Shown here one piece after another: positions 43,991 through 53,580 of a DNA stretch of 64,000 nucleotides. The notes under the pieces were generated by a model. It was not told the origin of the DNA and made no database searches. It worked only from the letters and a program-made list of their open reading frames with translations. Origin of the DNA: an uncultured Flavobacteriales bacterium (lineage in GTDB: Bacteria > Bacteroidota > Bacteroidia > Flavobacteriales_D > Crocinitomicaceae); NCBI GenBank assembly GCA_913054135.1, contig CAJXJK010000003.1:62001-126000 (forward strand). Reading direction: 5' to 3'. How positions within the stretch are numbered: position 1 is the first letter of the stretch; each line of letters opens with the position of its first letter. Both the position numbers and the translations under genes were made by a program.

Positions 43991-45754
43991 CTATCTATAA
44001 ATCGACCTCAAAACCAACCTGAACCCAACAGTTGAGAATGAACTATCCCTATCAGCAAATCTCTTAGGGTAAATTCCGCCGGTATTCACTTCGAAGGTGT
44101 TTTCATATCTTTCATCAAACCAATTAGAGCCCATAATTAACTGACCATCTTTGTCATTCTTAGTGATTTTGTTCATGTCTAGAGGCCTTTGGTATTGACA
44201 ATAATCAATATCTGCAAAGCAATTATAATTGATGTAGGCATCTAAGAGTTTTTCATAATCTTGATATTCCATATCCACCCATTCTGAAACATTGTTAGAC
44301 AAGAATTCGACTCCGTTTGAAAGCTTGTTTTGAGAATATCTCATAATCATTAATTGCTTAACATGACTGTGAAAGCTATTAGAAAAACTTGCTAGGTGTT
44401 CAACTCTTTTCATGCTCTTTTTCATTGCCTTAGCTTCGTCAGAATTATAGGGAGAATATACGCTTTCAGTGTAGTCCATAAAAAACCCTTTGATGAGCTC
44501 AACATATTTACCATCTTCGTCTCCTTCAAGACCAAAAGATAAGTCAGTGATCAAACTATTGTCAGACGTCACCATATTTGAAGGATAATGCGAATCAGAA
44601 TTAACGGCCCACTCAATTTCTTGAATATTTGGCAATGTTAATTTGTAATTCCTCATTAAGTCGGGAAACTCTTTTTCTAACTTTCTTTGCTTCCAATCAA
44701 TAAAAGCTAATACCTGTTCATACGAAAGCCCAACTACCGGATAATTATCATAAGCCGGATGCCAAAAGTACATATTGGCCATAGGGTCATTATTTGACAC
44801 CCAATTGATATCATTCCAACCCAAGGTGTCAGGGAAGATAGGGACTTCATGATGAATTATAAATCTGCTCCTATTAATATGAGACCGAATAGCTGAGTTT
44901 TGACCCTTTTCATTAATCGTGTCTCTCACAATTTCTTTCTTATCTATGGAATAATACCGATACACTAATTTTGAAACATCTGGATGCCTCCTGGTATAAT
45001 AACGTTCATTCGGACGCAAATACATCTCACTTATCACAGGTATGTATTGGTCGGGTTCTAATTCCTTTCTCCAATCAAAATCATAGTTGAACGAGAATAA
45101 TTCCCTGTTTTTTTCATAGTCTGACTCATCAAAGTCTACCCATTCCATTTCTTCCTCATCAAAATAGGCGTCTTCATGCTTTAACATTTGTGCAAGAACT
45201 TCATCTTCGATTTCTCCATTTCCGGTAGGATCAGAATTCAAATAAATTAGCTCTCGCATTATTGAATCTTTTACATACTCTACGAATTCACGATAATCTG
45301 CATTGGTTATCTCATAACGCGACATCATAAAAGGAGAAAAGTAATCATCCACTACCTCAGCATATTCCTTATCTCTGGTATAGCAAGCTCTGTTCTCAAA
45401 AGAATCTAATTTAGATTGGTTGTTCAAAGAGTCGACTCCGAATGCCCAGCTCACATAAATCAACTCATCCAAATCTATCAAGTGCCTTAAACTATTGGCT
45501 TGCACAAAGGTCAAGGAATCTTTCAAATAAGTTTGAGGTTGAATAAGCACATACTCCTTCAACGACTTGAGCTCTTTATTAGTAGGGAGAGGTCTGTTTT
45601 TCATTTTGACCTCGTATTCTCCTTCAATGGGATGATAATATCTTACATGAGAATTCTTCTTGCCTAACACCTCACAAGAGATGAATACTTTCTTGCTTTC
45701 TTGAGCAATCAAAAAATATCCTGACAAAAAGATTAGACTAATAAATAATTTCAT
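43991..45754 (-). CDS. FGE-like (SUMF1 fold) GldJ/GldK-related protein
   Basis: 587 aa with signal peptide MKLFISLIFLSGYFLIAQ. After an N-terminal region unlike the other copy, it has the same module as 23284-25200: EITNADYREFVEYVKDSIMRELIYLNSDPTGNGEIEDE ... HEDAYFDEEEMEWVDFD, MYLRPNERYYTRRHPDVSK. The FGE core follows: YPVVGLSYEQVLAFIDWKQRKLEKEF and KLTLPNIQEIEWAVNSD. SNNVSEWVDMEY and VGFRLVLRSIYR are typical of the FGE C-terminal half (NVxEW, GFRxV). Only one unit here, against two in the paralogue. Function unknown; export is clear. Confidence 0.75.
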   Translation of the reverse strand: MKLFISLIFLSGYFLIAQESKKVFISCEVLGKKNSHVRYYHPIEGEYEVKMKNRPLPTNKELKSLKEYVLIQPQTYLKDSLTFVQANSLRHLIDLDELIYVSWAFGVDSLNNQSKLDSFENRACYTRDKEYAEVVDDYFSPFMMSRYEITNADYREFVEYVKDSIMRELIYLNSDPTGNGEIEDEVLAQMLKHEDAYFDEEEMEWVDFDESDYEKNRELFSFNYDFDWRKELEPDQYIPVISEMYLRPNERYYTRRHPDVSKLVYRYYSIDKKEIVRDTINEKGQNSAIRSHINRSRFIIHHEVPIFPDTLGWNDINWVSNNDPMANMYFWHPAYDNYPVVGLSYEQVLAFIDWKQRKLEKEFPDLMRNYKLTLPNIQEIEWAVNSDSHYPSNMVTSDNSLITDLSFGLEGDEDGKYVELIKGFFMDYTESVYSPYNSDEAKAMKKSMKRVEHLASFSNSFHSHVKQLMIMRYSQNKLSNGVEFLSNNVSEWVDMEYQDYEKLLDAYINYNCFADIDYCQYQRPLDMNKITKNDKDGQLIMGSNWFDERYENTFEVNTGGIYPKRFADRDSSFSTVGFRLVLRSIYR

Positions 45755-45882
45755 GGTGAGAATATAAGAAAGATGTTTAAAAAGGTTTCAACCTAAACTC
45801 AAAGCAATTCATACAAGGGTTAATGTTGTTAATCGATTATTTTGCCGATATTCAGTCTAAAGATCGAATATTTACACCCTAA

Positions 45883-46848
45883 ATGTCGCAATTTAAATCC
45901 TCAGATAAAACTGTTTTAAAGTACACCTTATTCGGGGTCACTTTTGGTTTGTTGTTCCCTGTTTTCGCTTTATTGTTAGATTGCTGCTTCTTTAATGATG
46001 GTAACTTCTCTATGGATTCAATGACAGAGAGAATCGCGTCCAACCCAATTCATTACATCATTTTTTCTGCACCTATCTTTTTAGGATTGGCTTTCTTCAT
46101 TGCCGGAAGATTGGCTAGTAGGCAAAAACAACTCAACCAAAAATTAAATAAAGTAATTAACGAATTGAGAATTAGTAATGATTCGTTGGATTCATTCAAT
46201 TATCACGTTAGTCATGACCTTAAAACTGTTGTGAACAATACACAAGCCTTGACAAAAATGGCTACCAAGTATAATGAAAAAGAGAACAATGAAAAAGTAG
46301 CAGAAGTGCTAAAACGCTTGCAAAAAGTAGCGACCAATGGCAAAGAAACAGTAGAGTCTTTTTTAGAATTATCAAGCGCAGAACAGTACTTGAAAGAAAA
46401 AGACAGTGAGCCTATTGAAATTGAAACTGAAACCAGAAGACTATTAGACGAGCATAATATTTCAGAACAAGTCACTGTAACATTTATGGCGCAAGATTTT
46501 AACTCAATTCAAATGCACCCTAAAGCTTTTGAAAGTGTGATGATGAACCTTATCACAAATTCTATTAAGTATTGTGATAGTGATCCGGCTATTAATATAA
46601 CAATGGTGAGTAATGATGAACACAACATTATAGTTTACAATGATAATGGAATCGGAATGGACTTATCGAAAGACAAAACTAAGTTGTTTCAGCCCTTTGT
46701 CCGCTTAAAAAATGACAAAAAAGCGCCCGGAACAGGTGTTGGATTGTATCTTGTAGACAAGATTGTGAACTCTCATTCTGGTAAAATTGAGGTTGATTCA
46801 GAGTTAGGGAAAGGAACAAAGTTTAAGTTGTTTTTTCCGCGTAATTAA
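45883..46848 (+). CDS. sensor histidine kinase
   Basis: 321 aa. Two membrane helices (about 13-33 and 57-76) with a short loop between, then a coiled coil and the H-box FNYHVSHDLKTVVNNTQ with phospho-accepting H111; the usual proline after the box (HDLRxP) is missing. ATP-binding domain: N-box MMNLITNSIKYC, G1 DNGIGMD, G2 GTGVGLYLVDKIV, final GKGTKFKLFFP. The short input loop gives no hint of the signal. No response regulator is adjacent, so it is an orphan kinase; the NarL-type regulator at 63 kb is a possible but unproven partner. Confidence 0.93.
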   Translation: MSQFKSSDKTVLKYTLFGVTFGLLFPVFALLLDCCFFNDGNFSMDSMTERIASNPIHYIIFSAPIFLGLAFFIAGRLASRQKQLNQKLNKVINELRISNDSLDSFNYHVSHDLKTVVNNTQALTKMATKYNEKENNEKVAEVLKRLQKVATNGKETVESFLELSSAEQYLKEKDSEPIEIETETRRLLDEHNISEQVTVTFMAQDFNSIQMHPKAFESVMMNLITNSIKYCDSDPAINITMVSNDEHNIIVYNDNGIGMDLSKDKTKLFQPFVRLKNDKKAPGTGVGLYLVDKIVNSHSGKIEVDSELGKGTKFKLFFPRN

Positions 46849-46867
46849 ATTTCAGGTCTAAAGTCTT

Positions 46868-48805
46868 TTACCTTTTTTTACGACTTCTTCTTTTTTCCTT
46901 TAACCAATTAGGCACTTCCTTTTTAGATGAATGTTCCTTTTTATTGTTCGACCTTCTTCCTCCATCACCGGTCAATCTTTCTAACAAATCTCTTTTACCA
47001 GCATTTATTAATTTGTCTTTGACCCATTGTCTGTTTTCAGGTTTGTACCAAAAGAAAAACCTGTGTTGATCTTGTTTCTCCTTTTTGGTTTTAGGCGCAA
47101 ATGTAGGTTTCAAAGTATATGGATGAACTCCGGCATAATAGATCACAGTGGCAACAGTCATGGGAGTTGGTGTAAAGTCTTGAACCTGTTCTAATTGAAA
47201 ACCAAGTTCTTTCGTTTCAGCAGCCAAATTGGCCATGTCTTCTTCTTTACAACCTGGGTGAGATGAAATAAAGTATGGAATTAGCGGTTGATTCATTCCG
47301 TGCTTTGCTTGAATGCGATCATAACTTTCTTTGAACTTGTGAAAGTATTTGAATGATGGCTTTCTCATTATCCTTAAAGTATCATCAGCCGTGTGTTCAG
47401 GTGCAACTTTAAGTCTTCCTGAAACATGTCTGGTGATGACCTGTTCCATATACTCTTCGGCATCATTTGATTGCAATTGTTTATTGTAATCTGAAACCAA
47501 GAGGTCATATCTGATACCCGAGCCAACAAAAGCTTTTTTCACTTTAGGATGCTTGTCTACCTCTTTATAAATATCAGTTAATGGTTTATGTGTTGTGTCT
47601 AAATTAGAGCATATCACAGGATGAATACAAGATGGACTCACGCATTTTTCACAAATGGCTTCATCAATACCTTTCATCTTGTACATATTGGCAGATGGTC
47701 CTCCCAAATCTGAAATATATCCTTTAAACTCAGGATGCTCAGTCACAGCCTCAACCTCTTTCATAATTGACTCTTGAGAACGAGATGCAATGAATTTTCC
47801 TTGATGTGCAGAGATGGTACAAAAGCTACACCCACCAAAGCATCCTCTATGCATATTAATAGAGAATTTAATCATATCATAAGCCGGAATAACGCCACGC
47901 TTGTCATACTTAGGATGAGGTAATCTTGTATAAGGCAAATCAAATGACTGATCCATTTCTTTCTCAGTCATTGTTTTATATGGTGGATTTATAACCAATG
48001 TATTTTCACCTACATCTTGTGTTATTCTTCGGGCAATCAATTTATTTGACTCTACCTCAACAACTTTAAAATTTGATGCATAAGCCAATTTATCTTTCAA
48101 ACATTTCTCGTGAGAGGATAATGCAATGTCTTCCCAATTCTTATTCTTTGGCAAGTCTTCATGCTTTGACTGTAAAAAGGCTGTTTGCGGAATTGTTTTT
48201 AAAGATTCAAAGGGTACGCCCTTTTTCAATAATCCAATCATATCACGCAAAGGCTGTTCGCCCATTCCGTAAACCAACATGTCGGCGCCACTATCCTCTA
48301 AGATTGTCGGAAAGAGCTTATCCTCCCAATAATCATAATGCGTTACCCTTCTTAAAGAAGCCTCAATTCCACCTAAAACAACAGGCACATCCGGAAACAA
48401 CTCTTTTAAAATCTTACTGTAAACAGTGGTTGCATAATCAGGTCTAAAGCCTGCCTGTCCGCCTGGTGTGTATGAGTCGGTAGATCTTTTACGTTTACCT
48501 GCCGTGTAATGGTTCACCATTGAATCCATGCATCCTGCAGTAACTCCGAAAAACAACTTGGGTGCTCCAAATTTCTTAAAATCTCGCAAATCATCTTGCC
48601 AGTTTGGCTGTGGAATAATTCCAACTCGTAAACCTTCACTTTGAATGATACGCCCAATGGCAGCAGGACCAAAAGAAGGATGGTCAACATAGGCATCACC
48701 TGAAATAAGAACAACATCTAGCTCTTCCCAGCCATGATACTGCAATTCTTTTTTTGTGATTGGAAGCCAATCTTGATATGGTCTACGCTCTTGCATTGAC
48801 TGCAA
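46868..48805 (-). CDS. YgiQ family radical SAM protein
   Basis: 645 aa, the usual YgiQ length. It has an N-terminal cobalamin-domain-like region (DVVLISGDAYVDHPSFGPAAIGRII), the radical SAM motif C322-x3-C326-x2-C329 in NMHRGCFGGCSFC, VSPSCIHPVICSNLD with extra cysteines, GSGIRYDLL, and the C-terminal PxPMTVATVIYYAGVHPYT of the family. The very basic C-terminus (KEKRRSRKKR) is common. Function is unknown. Its stop is 20 bp from that of the convergent kinase gene. Confidence 0.93.
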   Translation of the reverse strand: MQSMQERRPYQDWLPITKKELQYHGWEELDVVLISGDAYVDHPSFGPAAIGRIIQSEGLRVGIIPQPNWQDDLRDFKKFGAPKLFFGVTAGCMDSMVNHYTAGKRKRSTDSYTPGGQAGFRPDYATTVYSKILKELFPDVPVVLGGIEASLRRVTHYDYWEDKLFPTILEDSGADMLVYGMGEQPLRDMIGLLKKGVPFESLKTIPQTAFLQSKHEDLPKNKNWEDIALSSHEKCLKDKLAYASNFKVVEVESNKLIARRITQDVGENTLVINPPYKTMTEKEMDQSFDLPYTRLPHPKYDKRGVIPAYDMIKFSINMHRGCFGGCSFCTISAHQGKFIASRSQESIMKEVEAVTEHPEFKGYISDLGGPSANMYKMKGIDEAICEKCVSPSCIHPVICSNLDTTHKPLTDIYKEVDKHPKVKKAFVGSGIRYDLLVSDYNKQLQSNDAEEYMEQVITRHVSGRLKVAPEHTADDTLRIMRKPSFKYFHKFKESYDRIQAKHGMNQPLIPYFISSHPGCKEEDMANLAAETKELGFQLEQVQDFTPTPMTVATVIYYAGVHPYTLKPTFAPKTKKEKQDQHRFFFWYKPENRQWVKDKLINAGKRDLLERLTGDGGRRSNNKKEHSSKKEVPNWLKEKRRSRKKR

Positions 48806-48835
48806 AGGTAGGGCTTTAAACCGTTAGTTTGTCTT

Positions 48836-49798
48836 CTACAAAAATTGTCCTAAATGAAATCTAAGCTTGATGTCTAAATAGGCATTGTTACCTGTTGAAT
48901 ATTTTGGCCCAGGTTTCACCCCAAGTTCAGCTATCCAAGAAACTCCCATTTTTTTCATAACGTAGTATTCATAGCCTATTGCGGCACCTACCGGGAAAAA
49001 ATTAGCGTTAGTTGAAATGTCATAGCGTGTGAATAAATCTAAACCTACCGTATTGGGAAAAGGAACCAGAACGTCATCTAATTTTTGACCAAAACCAACT
49101 AAGCCGTGAACATACAGTCTTGTATAATCTTGAACTGATTTTTTACCGAACAAGTCAGTATCCACTTTGAAACGAGCGGTTTTGGTTCTACTCGCTCCTA
49201 TTCTTAAAACATGCTGAGAAAAGTAAGATGAGATTGCATCATTTTCAGTCGCAGATTGAAGTGATGCCTGCGCGCCATCTTCATCTATTCCATCTAAAGT
49301 GGCATCTCCAAAATTGTAGTAAGAAACCCCAGATGAAAACCCTAAGTCGGCGCCGTATCTATACGAAACCTTAGCCGGAATGATCATAACTGTTTTAGAT
49401 CTGTTTCCTCCTTTGAGCCTCACTTCCTGTCTTTCAGTTTTGGTGTTTTCAGTAATAAAATAAGATCCATCAATGGCAAAATCTCGCGACTTTTCAGCCT
49501 CATAAACAGACTCAACTGACGGATGCCCGTTCATTGAAAAGTCAGTTAATGCCTCGGCAAGATGTAATCTAGAGTATATGTTGGCTCTGAACTTTTCAGA
49601 CATAAAGGTGGCGTCTACTCCGAAAGCCGCAAGTGTAAAATTATACGGGTTAACACTTATGTCATAAGACAAACCTGCTCCCCACCAACTATAAATTGGT
49701 TTGTCAGATAACATCTCATACCTCACTGTATCTTCTGAACTTTGAGAAAAGCCGTTTAGACTCAATAATAAAATCGCTAGTGATAAATACTTCTTCAT
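48836..49798 (-). CDS. outer-membrane protein, beta-barrel-like
   Basis: 320 aa. Signal peptide MKKYLSLAILLLSLNGFSQ. Long alternation of aromatic/polar strands (YSWWGAGLSYDISVNPYNFTLAAFG, RYGADLGFSSGVSYYNFG, FFPVGAAIGYEYYVMKKMGVSWIAELG, YLDIKLRFHLGQFL) ending in a terminal Phe-Leu pair as in barrel proteins. No family recognised. It is followed, 6 bp upstream, by the next gene of this minus-strand cluster (49805-50392), so the two are probably co-transcribed. Confidence 0.65.
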   Translation of the reverse strand: MKKYLSLAILLLSLNGFSQSSEDTVRYEMLSDKPIYSWWGAGLSYDISVNPYNFTLAAFGVDATFMSEKFRANIYSRLHLAEALTDFSMNGHPSVESVYEAEKSRDFAIDGSYFITENTKTERQEVRLKGGNRSKTVMIIPAKVSYRYGADLGFSSGVSYYNFGDATLDGIDEDGAQASLQSATENDAISSYFSQHVLRIGASRTKTARFKVDTDLFGKKSVQDYTRLYVHGLVGFGQKLDDVLVPFPNTVGLDLFTRYDISTNANFFPVGAAIGYEYYVMKKMGVSWIAELGVKPGPKYSTGNNAYLDIKLRFHLGQFL

Positions 49799-49804
49799 CT
49801 TTTC

Positions 49805-50392
49805 TTAATTAAATGAAACATTAAACCACTGAGTGCTACTTGGAGTTGTTTGCCCCCATTCATGAAAGCTATAATCACAAGAAGACATATTGTAAACTCC
49901 TGATGTGTATGTCACATATACACTACCTGACCCAATTCTATCACCATTACTTACATCAGAATATACAATGTCAACTTCATTTGATTCTACAAATGAAGTG
50001 CCTGAAACACCTGTATATGTTGTTGACACATTCGGTTTAGAAGAGAATATTAATTGTAAGTAGTTAATTGTGCCTCCACCGGTATAGGCAGTATAGGTCC
50101 AAGTTCCCGAGTTTTCAGTAACCTCAGTGCTAGTGACCGATTTCAATTGAGCAACCGGGCCTAAGAATAAGTAAACTTTGTTGTTCGGATTTGTACAAGG
50201 AGCAGCATTTTCAACACAAGTAGCACAGTCAACTCCGCCACAATCTGTTCCGATTTCGTCCTCATTAAATAAATTGTCTTGGCAATGAAGAGGACCAGCA
50301 TTGGAAGCTAAGTCAACATCTTTCTCAATTTTTTTTCGGCAAGATATCAAAGCCAAAGACCCCAGAAGGGCACAAAAAATGATTTTTTTCAC
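49805..50392 (-). CDS. lipoprotein with Cys-rich CGG motif
   Basis: 195 aa. Signal and lipobox SLALISC (cysteine 18). Residues about 36-60 contain CQDNLFNEDEIGTDCGGVDCATC, a short cysteine motif (CxDxxxNxxExxxDCGGxxCxxC) that recurs in Bacteroidota surface proteins and probably forms a small disulfide-knotted domain. The rest is a beta-sandwich-like region rich in Thr/Ser/Tyr with no identified family. Six base pairs separate it from the outer-membrane gene. Confidence 0.7.
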   Translation of the reverse strand: MKKIIFCALLGSLALISCRKKIEKDVDLASNAGPLHCQDNLFNEDEIGTDCGGVDCATCVENAAPCTNPNNKVYLFLGPVAQLKSVTSTEVTENSGTWTYTAYTGGGTINYLQLIFSSKPNVSTTYTGVSGTSFVESNEVDIVYSDVSNGDRIGSGSVYVTYTSGVYNMSSCDYSFHEWGQTTPSSTQWFNVSFN

Positions 50393-50448
50393 GGATTTAT
50401 TTTTTGAGGGTGAACCTCAAATATATCGATTGAAAACTACAAATCCTA

Positions 50449-51288
50449 TTAAAAGAATGGAGCCATCAGCTTCATTTCTTTCGCCTTAATCTCAGTATAT
50501 CCTTCTTCGAATTGTTTGGTGTAAATCATTTCACCTGTCAGGATATTGATTAGCGAAAGTTCAGTTCTTGTGTTGACTGAATAGTACAAAATGTAATGTG
50601 TTCTCTTGTTTGTATTCAACGCCTTAAAAAACTCATCCTTAGCATGAAGCCTATTTGTAAATCCAAATTTTGTCAAATGTTTTTCATCAATAAAGTGCAC
50701 CAAAAACTCTCGGTTCAAAATCAAAGTGTTTCCTAATAAACCTGCATGTTCAGCATTAATCTCTGCTGCAATTTGCTCATTCATTAATTCGTTTCTGTTA
50801 TGCAGCTTCTTTTCCTTGATTATAGATAAACCCTTGTTGAGTGATTGAATTACATATCTATTAAAATTATGCTCTTTATCATGATCAAGTAATTCAAAAA
50901 ACCCATTGTAATACATGTATCCTAATGTCTGATCAAAAGGAACGGTCTTGTCTTTCTTATAGAGTGCTGCAGGCTGTAAAACTAAAACATGCTGGTTTTT
51001 TCTATCCATTACATGCTTCTTTGTTTTTGTTTTGGTCGTTACGAACATTGCAGTAGTCTCTTTCGGAGGACGTTTATATCTCTCAACCGTTGACCACTCA
51101 GAAATCGTCCAATACTTATCAAGACTTTCAACCATTGTAGCGTCAAAGAGAGAGTCTCCAGTCTTCATGAAGCAAATTCCATTTTGCAACAGATTCTTGT
51201 ATGCAAGATCTTGATGACCATAGTTAAAGACCTGGGCATTTGCACCAAGTGTTATAAAACCTAAAAGTATAAGAAGTATCTTTTTCAT
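50449..51288 (-). CDS. exported protein of unknown function
   Basis: 279 aa, not recognised. Signal peptide MKKILLILLGFITLGANAQ. Lysine-rich helical/strand mixture, without cysteines forming any clear motif, without sorting domain. It starts 3 bp after the marC stop on the same strand and lies 56 bp from the lipoprotein downstream. Probably periplasmic. Confidence 0.6.
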   Translation of the reverse strand: MKKILLILLGFITLGANAQVFNYGHQDLAYKNLLQNGICFMKTGDSLFDATMVESLDKYWTISEWSTVERYKRPPKETTAMFVTTKTKTKKHVMDRKNQHVLVLQPAALYKKDKTVPFDQTLGYMYYNGFFELLDHDKEHNFNRYVIQSLNKGLSIIKEKKLHNRNELMNEQIAAEINAEHAGLLGNTLILNREFLVHFIDEKHLTKFGFTNRLHAKDEFFKALNTNKRTHYILYYSVNTRTELSLINILTGEMIYTKQFEEGYTEIKAKEMKLMAPFF

Positions 51289-51291
51289 AAT

Positions 51292-51900
51292 TTATGAAGT
51301 TTCAGAAAATGCGAAAAGCTCTTTGGCATTATCGGCAAACAGTTTCACTGCAATTGCTAACAAAATTATGCCAAACACTTTTTGAAGAATTGCAATACCA
51401 CCTTCTCCGAGCATTTTTTCAATCTTCCTTGTAAGCCTAAGTACCGTGTAAACAATGATCATATTTAGGAATACTGCGATTGCTATATTCATGACGTCAT
51501 AGTCTACTGTTAATGAAATCAATGTGGTCATTGTTCCTGCCCCAGCAATTAAAGGGAAAGCCAATGGGACAATAGAAACTACCTTATAGGTTGTAGCGTC
51601 ATCTTTAAATAATTCAACTCCAAAGATCATTTCAAAAGCAAGTGCAAATAGAATAAGTGAACCCGCAACAGCAAAGGCTTTAACGTTCACCCCAAGCACT
51701 CCTAGTAATCCTTCACCAGCAAAAAGAAAAACCAACATCAATATGAAAGCCACAATTGAAGCCTTCAGTGCATGGATTTCTCCTGCCTTTTCTTTCAGTT
51801 TAATGATAACTGGAATATTACCTACAATATCTATTACGGCGAAAAGGATCATAAAAACCTTTCCTATTTCTATCATGTGTTCTGTTAACGTCTTTCCCAT
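51292..51900 (-). CDS. MarC family integral membrane protein
   Basis: 202 aa with six hydrophobic segments, the family size. Characteristic: VIDIVGNIPVIIKLKEKAG near the N-terminus, GSLILFALAFEMIFG, and VPLAFPLIAGAGTMTTLISLT, the MarC signature (PLAxPLIAGPGxIx). The function of MarC/UPF0056 proteins is unclear; the early link to antibiotic resistance was not supported. It overlaps purN by 16 bp. Confidence 0.92.
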   Translation of the reverse strand: MGKTLTEHMIEIGKVFMILFAVIDIVGNIPVIIKLKEKAGEIHALKASIVAFILMLVFLFAGEGLLGVLGVNVKAFAVAGSLILFALAFEMIFGVELFKDDATTYKVVSIVPLAFPLIAGAGTMTTLISLTVDYDVMNIAIAVFLNMIIVYTVLRLTRKIEKMLGEGGIAILQKVFGIILLAIAVKLFADNAKELFAFSETS

Positions 51901-52472
51901 GATTCGCTAATTACGTTTTCAATACATTGAGCAAAATGCAAATGCTCTAATTTTAAGACTTTATCTGCCACCTCTGAGGCTGAATCATTTTCATTTAATT
52001 CAACTTCATATTGAGCAATGATTGCTCCCTCATCATAATTTTCATTCACAAAATGAATAGTTGGTCCAGAAACTTTTTCCTTAGCGTCAACCACGGCCTT
52101 GTGAACATTCATTCCGTACATGCCTTTTCCGCCATACTTTGGAAGTAAAGCCGGATGTACATTTATTATTTTATTGGGAAATGCAGAAATAAGATCATCT
52201 CCAATTTTTTTAAGATAACCGGCTAATGCAATGAAGTCAATTTGTTTTTCTTCTAATTTCTTCAATATCCCGCCATTATTAATGTCGTCTTGGCTGTGAA
52301 CCCAGCTTTCAATTTTATGGTTTTCTGCTCGCATTAAAACATGAGCCTCTTTTTTGTTTGCAACAATTAAAGTGACGTCAATATGTGGGTGATTATCAAA
52401 ATGTTGAATAATACATTCGGCATTTGAACCACCTCCAGAGGCAAAAATTGCTATTTTAATTTTTTCTGTCAT
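51885..52472 (-). CDS. purN: phosphoribosylglycinamide formyltransferase
   Basis: 195 aa. Transfers formyl from 10-formyl-THF to GAR in purine synthesis. SGGGSNAECII (about 12-22) binds the phosphate; catalytic N104 and H106 are in INVHPALLPKYGGKGMYG, and D147 in ENYDEGAIIAQ. Divergent to the nitroreductase-type gene. In many Bacteroidota purN is directly divergent from acpP (memory); here a 675-bp gene is interposed. Confidence 0.95.
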   Translation of the reverse strand: MTEKIKIAIFASGGGSNAECIIQHFDNHPHIDVTLIVANKKEAHVLMRAENHKIESWVHSQDDINNGGILKKLEEKQIDFIALAGYLKKIGDDLISAFPNKIINVHPALLPKYGGKGMYGMNVHKAVVDAKEKVSGPTIHFVNENYDEGAIIAQYEVELNENDSASEVADKVLKLEHLHFAQCIENVISESWERR

Positions 52473-52556
52473 TCTTCAATTAAGACTGCAAATGTAAAGC
52501 TATTCGTCATGAGAAAAACAAAATAAATCAATACATTTATTAAAAAATACAGCTAC

Positions 52557-53231
52557 ATGTCAACAGAAAAATTCGACTTTATACCCTACGAAAGAGAGAC
52601 TTATACCGAAGAAGAAATGAAAGAGCGTGCTTCTTCATTTTATAAATTCATGAATAAACGAAGATCTGTTAGGCAATTTTCTGATAAAGATATTCCAAAA
52701 GAAGTCATTGACAACATAATCAAAACTGCCGGAACAGCTCCTTCAGGGGCTCATAAGGAACCATGGACTTTTTGTGTAATTCGTAATTCAGACCTTAAAA
52801 AACAAGTGCGAGAATTAGCCGAAGAAGAAGAAAGAAAGAATTATGAAAGCCGAATGAGCGAGCGTTGGCTTAAGGATTTAGAGCCCTTTGGAACGGATGC
52901 CGTTAAAGAATTCATTGAAGATGCGCCTTGGATAATTATTGTATTAAAGCAGTCATATGGATATGATGAGGACGGCAGTAAAACACAAAATTATTACGTA
53001 AACGAATCAGTTGGAATCGCAGCAGGAATGCTCATAGCAGCTATTCACAATGCTGGCCTGGTAACCCTAACTCACACGCCGAGTCCAATGAACTTTATAG
53101 CAAAGGCTTTGGGACGACCAGAAAATGAAAAACCATACTTACTTATCCCGGTAGGACATCCTGCTGAAGATTGCACTGTACCTAAGCTTCAAAGAAAGGA
53201 TATTAAGGACATAGCAATTTATTACGAGTAA
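52557..53231 (+). CDS. iodotyrosine-deiodinase-like nitroreductase-family flavoprotein
   Basis: 224 aa. FMN-binding nitroreductase fold of the iodotyrosine deiodinase (IYD) branch. NKRRSVRQFSDKDIPKEVIDNIIKTAGTAPSGAHKEPWTF corresponds closely to animal IYD (TAGTAPSGAHTEPWTF). The lid that binds the zwitterion of halotyrosine in IYD has Glu, Tyr (+4) and Lys (+21); here E92, Y96 and K117 have exactly that spacing. LKQSYGYDEDGSKTQNYYVNESVGIAAGMLIAAIHNAGLVTLTHTP and GRPENEKPYLLIPVGHPAEDCTVPKLQRK follow as in IYD. It likely reduces a halotyrosine or related phenol, or is a broader flavin reductase. No membrane anchor, unlike mammalian IYD. Monocistronic, 65 bp before acpP. Confidence 0.85.
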   Translation: MSTEKFDFIPYERETYTEEEMKERASSFYKFMNKRRSVRQFSDKDIPKEVIDNIIKTAGTAPSGAHKEPWTFCVIRNSDLKKQVRELAEEEERKNYESRMSERWLKDLEPFGTDAVKEFIEDAPWIIIVLKQSYGYDEDGSKTQNYYVNESVGIAAGMLIAAIHNAGLVTLTHTPSPMNFIAKALGRPENEKPYLLIPVGHPAEDCTVPKLQRKDIKDIAIYYE

Positions 53232-53233
53232 AT

Positions 53234-53270
53234 TTTGATTTTCTAGTTATAAGTATTTTCTTTGCACACT
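53234..53270 (+). promoter_or_regulatory. candidate acpP promoter
   Basis: TTTG at 53234-53237 and TTTCTTTGC at 53257-53265 are 19 bp apart, the spacing of Bacteroidota sigma-ABfr-type promoters (TTTG ... TAnnTTTG, with one mismatch in the second element). Start of transcription would be near 53270, 27 bp before the acpP ATG. Confidence 0.45.
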
Positions 53271-53296
53271 GAATTAAACCATTAAAACAGATTATT

Positions 53297-53533
53297 ATGT
53301 CTGATGTAAAATCAAGAGTAATGTCTATTATCGTAGACAAATTAGGAGTAGCTGAAGATGAAGTTACTGCAGAAGCTAGCTTCACAAACGACTTAGGAGC
53401 AGATTCTTTGGATACTGTTGAGTTGATTATGGAATTCGAAAAAGAATTCAATATTGCAATTCCAGATGACCAAGCGGAAAAAATCCAAACAGTTGGAGAC
53501 GCTATCTCATACATTGAAGGTAACGCGAAGTAG
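53297..53533 (+). CDS. acpP: acyl carrier protein
   Basis: 78 aa, acidic four-helix protein. S37 in [15 protein letters not shown] is the site for 4'-phosphopantetheine. It carries growing acyl chains in fatty acid synthesis. It stands 47 bp before fabF, the standard arrangement, followed by rnc. Confidence 0.97.
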   Translation: MSDVKSRVMSIIVDKLGVAEDEVTAEASFTNDLGADSLDTVELIMEFEKEFNIAIPDDQAEKIQTVGDAISYIEGNAK

Positions 53534-53580
53534 TCAAATACTTTTACACTATTAAGTTTTAAATTAATTAACGTCTATTC

